From contig CP136066.1 of assembly GCA_032622095.1 (NCBI GenBank), positions 167,038,664-167,102,663 of the forward strand: a DNA stretch of 64,000 bases. The letters are read 5' to 3'. Under the pieces are notes generated by a model that had not been told where the DNA came from, searched no databases, and was given only the letters and a program-made list of their open reading frames with translations. The position numbers and the translations under genes are program-made. Source of the stretch: Siphonodentalium dalli (lineage: Eukaryota > Mollusca > Scaphopoda > Gadilida > Siphonodentaliidae). Positions 56,001 to 64,000 of this stretch are shown piece after piece (the first letter of the stretch is position 1; every line of letters starts with the position of its first letter).

Positions 56001-59000
56001 ATCTGAAGGTTTCCACTTTCCGCAGCCTCATGTAATGGTGTATAACCTAATAACAGATAAGCTAGAAATTTTTTGTGGAAATAATTTGATAGCAAGACAC
56101 TCCAAATATCAGAGAGAAGAGCCTCACTAGGGCATGGTAAAATACGCCCGTGGTATTTCCAACAAAGGGCCATAACTCTGGTAAAAATGTACGGCCGAGC
56201 TACAAATGTAGTTTGTGAACTCATTACAGAAACTCCTCTTGAGAACTCATATACCAAATATCTTTTAAATCCATTGATAATTGTTCAAACGAAATCAATA
56301 CCAGACAACTTTTGCTGGGTGCTAAATGCCAAAAAATGACAAAGGGCCATAACTCTGATGAAAATATCAGGCCAGGCCTAGTTTGCGAAACTGTTTCAGA
56401 TACACATTCCCTTGTGAACTCACATACCAAAAATATATTTTTAATCTGTTGCTGTTCGAAATAACTTATATTTCCTGAACATCCCTCCAGATGACCAATC
56501 AATAGACCAATCCAATGTATACTTTTATAACTAAATAGGAGAATTCATTTTATAAATAAAGGGTGAAGCTTACCTGTATAGAGAGGGACGTTGACATCAG
56601 CACCATGTTTGACCAGCAGTTTGACACTCAGAAGACACCTGCCTCTCACAGCTGGAGAATATACAATCAGTATTTGTGGTCAAATTTGTCTATACACTCG
56701 CTGCGCAATGTGTTTATTTCTTTTGTAATTTGACTATGTTTTCGTCGAAATAGTTGTGACAGACATGCAGATTTTGGATTAAGAAACCTGCATCACAATA
56801 GCAGTCCTTCCCAGGAGATGGGCTCGATTGCTCTCTCACACATTCACACTCGTAATTTTAAATTCACGGGTGCTAAAATTTGCACTCGTCCATCTTGCTT
56901 ATGATGGCTGTAAACAATTCAATGTTGGAACTATTTGAAAGTTTGTTTACCGTTAGATCCTGTCGAGTCTCCATTCAATTATGGGCATGTGAAAGTGTAA
57001 CTGGACAAAATGTCTATCCCACAATGGTGCAATTGCACCCGTTTTTAGAATTGCAAGAGCAAATAAGAGCTCTTGCTGTGTTTTCATCATGGGAAGGACT
57101 GCAATATCCTTGTTTTGACATGATTTGCCACCAAACAGACATATACGAGAATGCACTGGCTTACAAGGTCAAGGTAAATATTGTTAGGCCAATGTATTCC
57201 TTATATATCCGCGGGTCCCTGTAGGAGACTCGCATATATTAGAGAATGCACTGGCACATGATCTTTAATGCTGCACCAGCACAGCTCCCGTCATGGTAGG
57301 GTTAACCAATTCATATGTGGTATTAATTATAAGAGCCTTGTATGCAGGTTTGCGCAAGGTCATATTACAATTTCCCATAAAATTATTTTATTTCTGGGGA
57401 CAATTAACCCTTTGTATACTAAAAACTCATTGGTAAGTAGTTATCCTTTAGGAAATGCTAAGATAATAAATTCAACAAACGACCATAGGTCTGAACATTT
57501 CCCTCCAATAAATTGAACTCCCCCTGTACATGTACTATTTATCTGTCATCTTATTTTTCATGAAAACCCTTCCAGATGAAGAATTGACCATTCCAATGTA
57601 TACTTTTATAACTAAATAGGAGATTCCATTTAGTATAGAAAGGGTTAACCCTTCCTTGTCTGGAGCTTCCTGAAATTTTTGCGAAAACCCTGTGCCATAG
57701 GCGGCCTCGCATATATAAGAGAATGTGTAACAGAACGATGTTTCCATGGACTCTGTTCCTTCACTAGAATCTTCCAAATTATTAAAGGTTAATGAAACCT
57801 AGAGACTATCTAACTTCTATAGTCAGATTATTGTAAAGTACATGTACAGTGTGTACTCCAAACTGGAACAGGGTAAGAACACAAGAAAGTACTTAGTACT
57901 GATGTCCTCTCGTGGGAATGTTGGTCACAAGGAATGGTGAGGTGGATTCCTGCACGTACCTGCGCAATAAGTTATATAAACAATTTATTACATATTGATA
58001 CTTAGTATCATAAGATTGCATAGGTACGTACAGGATGTGATGACAACAATGACGCCAAGTTATTTTAGGCGTGCAAACCATTTGGCCATTCAGGTACAAT
58101 GTACTTTGTGAACCCAGGAAAAATCACAAATGCGACATATGAGTTATGTATTCTGACAGGCCCCAGTTTAAACATATGTCACTTGCTATTGCAAACAAAA
58201 TTGACCATTCCCTATAAATACTGGACCAGAATTCTGGATCCAGTATGTGTGTTTTCGGACATTCCAGTCATACATCCTCACCATGTATTTACTTCTGTAG
58301 GACACGTCGTCACAGAATAAACACTCTAACTAGAGATCGTTGTCTTTGATATATAGTAACCCAGAAGAATACACAATGAGAAGCAAAGAAGGAAACCAAA
58401 GGACAGGGTAAAAACGCCCAGGGACTCTGCTACAAATGCATTGGCCTAACAATATTCACCTTGACCGTGTAAGCCAGTGCATTCTCTTATTTATGCGAGG
58501 CTCCCTATAGTAGAGTCGCATTTGTAAGAGAATGCACTTGCATATTATCTTTAATGCTGGACCAGCGCAGCTCCCGTCATGAACGGGTTAACCCTTTCAG
58601 TGCCAAGTTCGATTTTTGTATCAACCCATATTTCCCATATAATCTCTTTCCATCAATGTATCACATTATTATAATCAATAAATTTGAAAAATGATCAAGG
58701 AAATATGGGTTGATACAAAAATCGGACTTGGCACTGAAAGGGTTAAGAGAGAGGAGTACCTTCATATAGTGGTGAGTATCCTTCTGGAGTAGACAGGTTG
58801 GAGTTGGCACCAGCATCTAAGAGGATGTGAATACATTCCCGGTTTCTCTCACGAGCTGCGATTATTAAAGCTGTGTCACCATTGAAGGCTTCCCAGTTAG
58901 GATCTGTATCATCTACAAGTGAAGTGAGAAAAACAGGTAACTATTATCCCTTTCTTTACTGAAGTTCAATTCTCAGTTCCAAGCCGGTGTGTGTTTGCAT

Positions 59001-61562
59001 TCCCAATGCTGTGAGGACACGTATATAGTAAAATAAAATGTCCTCACAATGTTTAAAAACGTTTTCCCTTTAAGGCAACAAATATGTACTTTTTGTACGC
59101 ATGTTTTCTAGAGGGTACACCAAGTTGGGCATATTTAACGAAATAACGAGGTCCTCACAACTACGGTATTGTTTGAATTTCTAAAGAAATGTACCCACAA
59201 CGTATACAATACAAACAAGGGTGTGTGTCTGCCATTTTCAGAATAATATCCCCAGAGGGTGATCAAAAACGTGTAGACCTTAGGCTTCAGGGTAAAAAAT
59301 ATCAGATCTGAGTCGAGGAAAACCCACCCATCATAGCCCAGAGTAATAAGATTTTGAAACTGTTATTTTCACCATCTCGAATATTTGGCGGCCTGGCAAA
59401 TATTCAACGAATACCAACCGACATACTCTCGATACCAAATTATGTTGACAAAATGTTAATATTTAACACTTTTTGGAAATATTATACTATAGTTGACAGT
59501 GGTTTGCATTATATTTTGGCAATTAATCGATTCGGCATTTCAAGAAATGTTGTTGTTGTTGGAATCTGATTATATGGGGACCATCAAATCAGATTGAGTA
59601 CATTTAAGATAATGCAATATACCTTTTCCAGATGTCACAGGTTATTCCATTTCCGATGACTTCAAATGTAGTGCAGGTATTTATCAACCTATTTTGTTAC
59701 CGGGAAAAATTCAAATGCAAATATTATTATAAGGTGTATTTAGAGTGCAAATGTGGCTTTAACCCTTCCATGACTGGAGCTTTTTGCAAAAACCCTGTGC
59801 CATTGCATTCTCTTATATATGTCAGTCTCCAATAGGGTGCCTCGCATATATAAGAGAATACATTGGCCTAACAATATTTACCTTGACCATGTAAGCCAGT
59901 CCATTCTCTTATATATGCGCAGCTCCAGTCATGAAAGGGTTAAGGTTTGATTACCCACCTTCTTTCAGAAGAATTTGCAAACACTTCGGTTTATTCTGGT
60001 GACAACAGTGGTGTGTTGGCCTCCATCCTTGTGTATCTTTCTCGTCAATAGTTGCACCTGGATTTAGTATTAAAAGTTACATTTAAAACCCTTACATGAC
60101 GGGAGCTGCATTGGTGCAGCATTAAAGATCCTGTGCCAATACATTCTCTTATATAATATGCGAGTCTCCCATATGGAAAATAGAAATATATGGAAATATA
60201 ATCTTCTTACATTATTTTTAACCCTTTCTATTCTAAATGGATTCTCCCATTCAGTTTAGAAGTATGCATTGGACTGATCTATTATTCATTTGGATAGGTA
60301 TCAGCCCACAAAATTAACAACAGCAATGCCGTAGATAAAGCCATACAATCTACAAACATCTATGCAGAAGACAGCAACTATACACTACTTGATATACAAT
60401 ATTTGTTATATGCTTACCTATATAAAAATAGAAGAAAATTACGAAATGTAAATCTTGTATGTACCTCTTAGAAGCTACTGTGAAATAATTCATTGTAGCT
60501 TTTTGTTATTTCACTGTAGCTTGCCGAATGATGTCGTGACGTCATCACTTGAAAGTGGTTTGCTACATATGGCTCGCTCATGAAAATCTGATATTTCTTT
60601 CCAGAGACACTCATGAGATAATACGGTATTCAAATAAAAACTGTAGGTACATGTATTCTCTATATTTTCTAAATTAAGGATTATAAAATAATTTTAATTC
60701 CACACAAGCATCAAGTCATGCATCTAATAAATAACTAGCAATATTTTCGTTATTTTGCTGACAAAGTTGAGTCATTTCCACCAAATCAATCACATCAATA
60801 ATGCTATTGAAATTCTTCTGTCTTGGTCATCAACTTCCCACAGGCATGTGTCACAGATTAAAGCATTGGAATAGATATCTACATTGTAACAGTGAATTGA
60901 CAATAACCGATTGTTATCACATTATTCTCAAGTGTCAATCATCATTGACTGTCTGACAAACGAATTTGAAGATAAGATGTATTTAAAATTTGGAATGTAG
61001 CTGGGTGTAATCCCCTTTCTGGTGCAATGCCGTAGATGTCAATTTTATCTACGTTAATGTACTGCCATAGAAGAAAATTGCCAATTTCAAGGGCTGCATG
61101 TATTCAGAAAAAATTAGCATACGACAGAAAAGATAATAGAAGTACAGAAGGATTACATTTTCAGATAATAAGTTCAACAAAACAACCTATGGTCATTTGT
61201 TGAATATATTGTCTGAACATTTCCTAAGGAAACTACATGTACTTGTCAATGAGTATGTAGTACAGAAATGGATTCAATAACTTGATTTTATAAATCTAAC
61301 ACACTGAATTTGTATAAAAAATGTTCAGGGACGGGTTGACGCTTGGGTGAGTTTATACATGTATCATAACTCTGCTATGGGGAATTTTGTGTCGGCCTAG
61401 GATATATAACTGGCATTGCTGGCTGTGGTACGTTGCTATTATATGACTGGCATAAAATAAACACCTTTTGCGAGTAGCTTCCGTAATTGGTCACAGTTTA
61501 TATCATCCTTCTTCAAATGAGTTATGAGACAGGGTACTTCTGATTTTTTCTTTGCCTTTTTC
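46751..61562 (-). CDS. Ankyrin-repeat and SOCS-box protein (ASB3-like), last eight exons
   Basis: Exons, in minus-strand order: 61562-61465, 60057-59959, 58912-58760, 56651-56574, 56046-55867, 53388-53208, 51975-51194 and 47037-46751. All seven joins keep one frame, giving about 618 residues. A lysine-rich start (KKAKKKSEV) leads into ankyrin repeats such as WEAFNGDTALIIAARE, GYTPLHEAAESGN, LSPVFLAAERGHYKC and ASPLLLAAQNGHKKC. A long diverged region (51194-51975) and a C-terminal SOCS box follow. ASB proteins are substrate receptors of Elongin B/C-Cullin-5 ubiquitin ligases, and the ankyrin part chooses the target. The order and the long diverged region resemble vertebrate ASB3. The start codon is beyond 61562. 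The BC-box Cys is Ser and the Cul5-box LPxP is LNIP, so ligase assembly may be altered. Introns are packed with TTAA elements close to the splice sites. Confidence 0.92.
46978..47040 (-). repeat. 30-bp tandem duplication spanning the SOCS-exon acceptor
   Basis: AGTCATCCATGACATTGAAG + CATCTTTCAG occurs twice in a row on the minus strand, so there are two CTTTCAG|AGTCATCC acceptors 30 nt apart, both in frame. Confidence 0.9.
47062..47220. mobile_element. TTAA-family element abutting the SOCS exon
   Basis: TTAACCCTTTTATGATG at 47062, a second TTAACCCTTCCATGACTGGA start at 47099, then a palindrome module at 47149-47215. Looks like one copy truncated by or joined to another. TTAA lies about 24 nt before the acceptor. 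Confidence 0.6.
47344..49360. mobile_element. TTAA-flanked element carrying a satellite array (2,017 bp)
   Basis: TTAACCCTTTGAACCTTGAC at the left, CTCTCGGGTTCAAAGGGTTAA-type end at the right. 47590-47960 holds two diverged copies of a ~155-bp unit (CGATAAAAGGCATTTCTC, GCGCAAAGTAGAAGCACAAT). 48080-49245 is the satellite described separately. ORFs here (47720-48296, 48950-49141) are not gene-like. Confidence 0.7.
48080..49245 (+). repeat. Higher-order tandem array, seven units of 155-164 bp (A-A-B-A-A-B-A)
   Basis: The unit contains AAATCCAAGATGGCTGCTGG, CGGCCATGTTTTTTGGC, AATGACTCGTTCCCATCTAC and ATCCATGACAAATTTCATGA. Unit starts fall near 48121, 48285, 48449, 48604, 48768, 48923 and 49078. 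Type A has TTTAGTCATGCAAAGAGTAA; type B (third and sixth) has TTTAATTTTGAAATCC instead. Confidence 0.85.
49914..50029. mobile_element. TA-flanked hairpin family, internally deleted copy (116 bp)
   Basis: Both ends present (CAGTAATGCCCTAAAT, GGGCATTACTG) with TA flanks; most of the right arm is deleted. Confidence 0.78.
50640..50945. repeat. Dispersed partly palindromic repeat
   Basis: AGAAAAGCTTCTATCAATTA mirrored by GTTGAAAGAAGCTTTTCC; relatives at 18118-18377 plus 19646-19740 (interrupted by the TTA element) and 25590-25890. Confidence 0.6.
51194..51975 (-). CDS. ASB gene, large exon (diverged ankyrin region)
   Basis: 260 codons, acceptor TTATCTTTTTTCAG, donor CAACAG|GTATTG. It contains recognisable but weak ankyrin helices (HPLYIAYSTLNSRIPRFLLS, TALMTALSHRLWPLCKLLID, YLLLVLIAGGEM). 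It corresponds to the poorly conserved second half of ASB3-like proteins before the SOCS box. It is the longest coding stretch in the window. Confidence 0.9.
52444..52752 (-). mobile_element. tRNA-derived SINE with 12-bp target duplication
   Basis: Minus strand: GGGGCCTCGGTGGCTCAATC then GGTTAGGGG gives an A box (TGGCTCAATCGG). GGTTCAAATCC about 55 nt later is a B box. A ~200-bp unrelated body and an (ATCA)n tail follow. TATCTTATAACA flanks it at 52432-52443 and 52753-52764. It is intact in the ASB intron between exons 51975 and 53208. Confidence 0.9.
52801..52906. repeat. Single arm of the TA-flanked hairpin family
   Basis: CAGTAATGCCCTAAATAATC to CATTCATCAGAAAGCTCTC, then a junction into a GGCCATAACT-type repeat. 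Confidence 0.75.
53208..53388 (-). CDS. ASB gene, ankyrin exon with a triplicated acceptor
   Basis: Encodes HRDIVDHPAEDSASPLLLAA, QNGHKKCIKLLLRYGADANL and a diverged tail YAIYKSNFE. The acceptor and first ~25 coding bases recur twice upstream (see 53362-53510). The donor GAGTAAGT is followed directly by TTAACCC of a transposon. Confidence 0.9.
53362..53510 (-). repeat. Triplicated splice acceptor of the ASB ankyrin exon
   Basis: A ~56-bp unit (GGTCAACTATGTCTC.GTGC, CCTGTAAGAAATGAGAGATT, CTAT on the plus strand) occurs three times. Each contains, on the minus strand, CATTTCTTACAG|GGCA and ~25 coding bases. Confidence 0.88.
54071..54430. mobile_element. Two abutting TTAA-family copies
   Basis: TTAACCCTTTCTTGACTTAG at 54071 begins one family but breaks off at the GTTCAGATAA motif. 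CCATGACTGGAGCTTCCTGA begins a second, with palindrome modules near 54170-54240 and 54275-54375, ending CATGAAAGGGTAA. A 48-bp segment (TTTAGTGTAACTTAACCTTG) is tandemly repeated. Confidence 0.6.
54540..55245. mobile_element. Family-2 hAT copies: decayed (54556-54895) and hairpin (55095-55245)
   Basis: 55095-55245 is a 151-bp foldback copy (CTTGAAATAGTGTGTCTGTC mirrored) inserted in the 14150-type repeat; its target duplication is lost. 54556-54895 is an older, inverted relative of 62395-62695. Confidence 0.7.
55867..56046 (-). CDS. ASB gene, two-repeat ankyrin exon
   Basis: Encodes YTPLHEAAESGNLQMTHYLL, TKGARIDVYTEH and LSPVFLAAERGHYKCLYILL. It has the clearest consensus ankyrin repeats of the gene (TPLHxAA, GA-ID). 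Confidence 0.92.
56574..56651 (-). CDS. ASB gene, short ankyrin exon
   Basis: 26 codons: VRGRCLLSVKLLVKHGADVN then VPLYT. This is half an ankyrin repeat that continues in the next exon. The donor is ACAG|GTAAGC, immediately followed by a decayed TTAA element end (TTCACCCTTT). Confidence 0.88.
57414..57648. mobile_element. TTAA-flanked element (235 bp)
   Basis: TTAACCCTTTGTATACTAAA at the left mirrors TTTAGTATAGAAAGGGTTAA at the right. The right TTAA (57645-57648) also starts the next element, TTAACCCTTCCTTGTCTGGA, truncated near 57728. Confidence 0.82.
58432..58746. mobile_element. Two TTAA elements sharing one TTAA
   Basis: A truncated palindrome-module copy ends at TTAA 58588-58591, and a 159-bp internally deleted copy of the 22105 hairpin family starts at the same TTAA and ends at 58743-58746. 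The latter end is 13 nt from the ASB exon at 58760. Confidence 0.78.
58760..58912 (-). CDS. ASB gene, ankyrin exon
   Basis: Encodes DTDPNWEAFNGDTALIIAAR through ILLDAGANSN and PEGYSPLYE. Acceptor CACTTCACTTGTAG, donor GAAG|GTACTC. A TTAA element ends 13 nt after the exon. Confidence 0.9.
59759..59943. mobile_element. TTAA-flanked element abutting an ASB exon (185 bp)
   Basis: TTAACCCTTCCATGACTGGA at the left, GCTCCAGTCATGAAAGGGTTAA-type end at the right. One full palindrome module (59803-59866) and half of another. Confidence 0.8.
59959..60057 (-). CDS. ASB gene, ankyrin exon
   Basis: Encodes ATIDEKDTQGWRPTHHCCHQ and NKPKCLQILLKE, an ankyrin repeat with the usual GW-P-H opening. Phase 1 on both sides. 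Transposon ends lie 14 nt after the donor and about 25 nt before the acceptor. Confidence 0.88.
61465..61562 (-). CDS. ASB gene, first exon in window
   Basis: Acceptor TTATTTTGTAG, donor AAAAG|GTGTTT. It encodes KKAKKKSEVPCLITHLKK then DDINCDQLRKLLAKG, the first helix pair of the ankyrin stack behind a basic patch. Confidence 0.82.
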
Positions 61563-61774
61563 CTACAAAATAATAAAATAACTAATTTTACACGAATCTC
61601 AATTTCACATCACTAAGAACTTCAAAAATTTTACCCTTTCTTTACTGAATGGATTGTCACATTCAGTTACAAAATTAACATTGAAATGGTCTATTATTCA
61701 TCTGGTGGATACATGTTCAGGAAACAAGAGGTGACAGATAATACAACTGCAGAAGAATTCCTGTTCATTGGTGG

Positions 61775-62040
61775 GAAATGTTCATGACTGGAGCTTCCTG
61801 AAAGTTTGCAAAAACCTGTGCTAATGCATTCTCTTATATCTGTGAGTCACCCATAGGGAGCCTGCATATATACATGTAAGAGAATAAATTGGCTTAACAA
61901 TATTTACCTTGACCTTTTAAGCCAGTGCATTCTCTTATATATTTGAGGCTCTCTATGTGGGACTCGCATATATAACAAAAATCCACTGGCACAGGATCTT
62001 TAATGCTGCATCAGCGCAGCTCCCATCATGAAAGAGTTAA
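61775..62040. mobile_element. TTAA-family copy with two palindrome modules
   Basis: TTCATGACTGGAGCTTCCTG at the left, CAGCTCCCATCATGAAAGAG + TTAA at the right; modules near 61820-61895 and 61920-61990. In or just upstream of the first visible ASB intron. Confidence 0.7.
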
Positions 62041-62044
62041 AAAA

Positions 62045-62900
62045 GTGTGAACCAGAAAATTATTTTACCGTCTCTTCCTGTTGTTATGTTGTAAACACAT
62101 TCACATGTAATTATTCATATAAAAGTACATTTTAAGCACTCCAAATCGCTTCAGAATATCCTCAGCCCAGATATTTCATGGGTACACTCCTTTGTTTCTC
62201 TGCTTGCATATATGAGATCGGTAGTAGTTTGTTCTAACAGAATGTAACAGTAAGACACTAAGAGGCTTTCCCTATCGACAACACCTAATTTTTTGTGTGG
62301 CTGTGCGCAAATCATCGAACAGCAGAATTTGCTTGTTTGTTTACCCTTTGCTTAGCCCGAACAAGCTATTATAGATCTGTATTGTATAGATCTTCTGAGA
62401 AGTATCTATAGTCTCAAATTAACATTGTTTTTAGTAACTTTTTCCCTTCTGGGAAGTTTCTATATTCCATAATTTGCAGAAGATAAAATGCATAATCGAG
62501 GTGACTAATGGGTGAACATCACCAAATTCAACTGGGGAACTTCAATCTGATCCTAGGTCTCCGATAGCAGTTCAGGCCTAAGCAGAATGAGATTCACAGA
62601 GGGTGCATTTGGTGATGCTAGCCTGCTGTGCTGGATAGCGTCACTAAATTCACCCTCTGAGGACTTCATTTTGCAAATGACAGACATACTAATTGGCGTA
62701 TTTGCAGACTTTAATTTGTTCATCAACAGATCTCTATCATTAGACAAATTTGTCTATCAGATAACAGGGTAGTTAATTTCACCTGTAGTTTGACCATTGA
62801 AGTTTACTGATAAAATTATCTCCCATAGAGGGTAGATAAAATTAGTAGGGCGGAGGTCTGAACTAGGGGTGGGCAGGCTACCGTAAACATTACTATTTTT
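62045..62900. other. Sequence beyond the last visible ASB exon
   Basis: 62395-62695 is a family-2 hAT relative (GTATCTATAGTCTCAAATTA, GGTGATGCTAGCCTGC). The rest is unassigned. The upstream ASB exons were not found here. Confidence 0.45.
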
Positions 62901-62911
62901 TAGGCCTTATA

Positions 62912-63085
62912 CAGTGAAACCTCTCCAAACCGGACCCTCTACAATCCAAATCCCTCTCCATTCCGAATGAATTGTTCGGCCCGAATTTACCCAAGTGCAT
63001 TGTCACTAATAATTACCTCTGTAATCCGAACCCTCTGTACTCCAAACATCGGACGGCTTTTCTAGTCCACAAGTGAGCGAATATA
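62912..63085 (+). mobile_element. pogo/Tigger-type left end
   Basis: TA-CAGTGAAACCTCTCCAAAC followed by repeated CTCT.ATCCGAA motifs is the classic start of Tigger-like elements. I see no matching right end before 64000, so it is truncated or continues outside. Confidence 0.6.
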
Positions 63086-63089
63086 CATT

Positions 63090-64000
63090 AACTTTTACCT
63101 CTGCACATTCGGTAGATTGACATACTTGATGCTGAGCTCTTGCTGGTATATACTAGGGATCCTTTATAAGTTTATATGTCTGGTTAATTAAAACTGTTTT
63201 GGTGACAATACAAACAATCGTGACTGAACTAATGATGCACAGCCTAATAACAATAAATAAGAAAACTGCATTTCCAATTATGTATAACACTTTACGATTT
63301 AATATGTAAAATATCTGGCCCACACACATTGTTTATCTCAATGTTTTGACAACATCCCCATTGTTCACTAATTGGCAGCTTAATTCAAACTCAAGTGATT
63401 TTATTTGATAATTAGCAACCACTATTCAAAGTGACATTAAACTATATTTATCAGTACTGTATTCACTCTTCACTTAGCCAATACAGCCTCAAAGGAATCC
63501 CTGCTCAGTTTATCTTATCACCAGCGGTAACTATGCAGTGTTATAGATAAATTTGTCATTTGTCAGACCTAACCAATAATAAGCCAGCCATTATACACTG
63601 TGTAGGAACTGTTACATCGGAAGTCATTCTATTGCCGGCTGTGTGATGGTTCATGATTTTTTACGGCTCCTTCTAAATTAAAAATATTTTTTTTGGGGGT
63701 TTTGACAGGTAAAACTCAATTTTTTAATCATCTACTGTAGGTGAATATACAATTAATTTTTCCATTCCCCTCACAATATGTGGTGCCAAGGAATGCGATA
63801 ATAATGAAAATTCCATTGTGCGGGTCATAACAAGGACGAAAACTGTCAATTTTTATGTCATTGTGGGTCTCTCTCAATCAAATCGGCTCTCTCCCCATTT
63901 AATCAGTACTGTTCTATACGGGAAATACTATGACTAATATTTGGAAGGATACTTGGTTCAAACTGACCATGGCATGAAAATAACCATGGATATACACAAA
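63090..64000. other. Right edge, nothing recognised
   Basis: May be the interior of the Tigger-like element starting at 62912. No ORF or exon motif seen. Confidence 0.35.

Noticed and set aside
56880-57224. 114-residue plus-strand ORF in an ASB intron
   Set aside because: No motif; the 3' part runs into a TTAA-family palindrome.
62045-64000. Search for the first exon of the ASB gene
   Set aside because: No minus-strand ATG frame with a donor of the required phase was found; the start probably lies beyond the window.

Overview
This window is animal nuclear DNA: AT-rich, intron-rich and packed with transposable elements. Coding exons cover only about 4 kb of the 64 kb. Several repeats resemble ones I associate with molluscs, especially bivalves: a CCCCCGCAACAAAGTTGCGG palindrome, diverged copies built around GGGCCATAACTCTGG, and a tRNA-derived SINE. 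I therefore infer a mollusc or other lophotrochozoan; this is a judgement, not a measurement.

Four genes can be read by joining splice-compatible exons. (1) Plus strand, 290-6429: the last four exons of a receptor-type guanylate cyclase, covering the C-terminal half of the catalytic domain and the tail; the 5' part lies left of the window. (2) Minus strand, 35688 down to 19879: the last four exons of a multi-pass membrane protein that I cannot name. (3) Plus strand, 40371-44031: a complete two-exon mitochondrial CGFS glutaredoxin (GLRX5). (4) Minus strand, 61562 down to 46751: the last eight exons of an ankyrin-repeat and SOCS-box (ASB, ASB3-like) protein. Nothing suggests that the four work together.

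The rest is mostly non-autonomous transposons, many with readable target-site duplications (TSDs). They include TTAA-flanked (piggyBac-type) elements that nearly all start TTAACCCTT; at least five hAT families with 8-bp TSDs; TA-flanked Tc1/mariner hairpins and pogo/Tigger derivatives; a TTA-flanked PIF/Harbinger-like element; and an unclassified TATGGG...CCCATA family filled with GCGCTTAAGCGC palindromes. There is also a SINE with a 12-bp TSD and a LINE reverse-transcriptase tail. Several are nested, and the interrupted host repeats show the empty sites.

Three observations stand out. TTAA elements end within 6-30 nt of many exon edges. In three different genes the 3' splice site has been tandemly duplicated. 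A 2-kb TTAA element carries an A-A-B higher-order satellite array.
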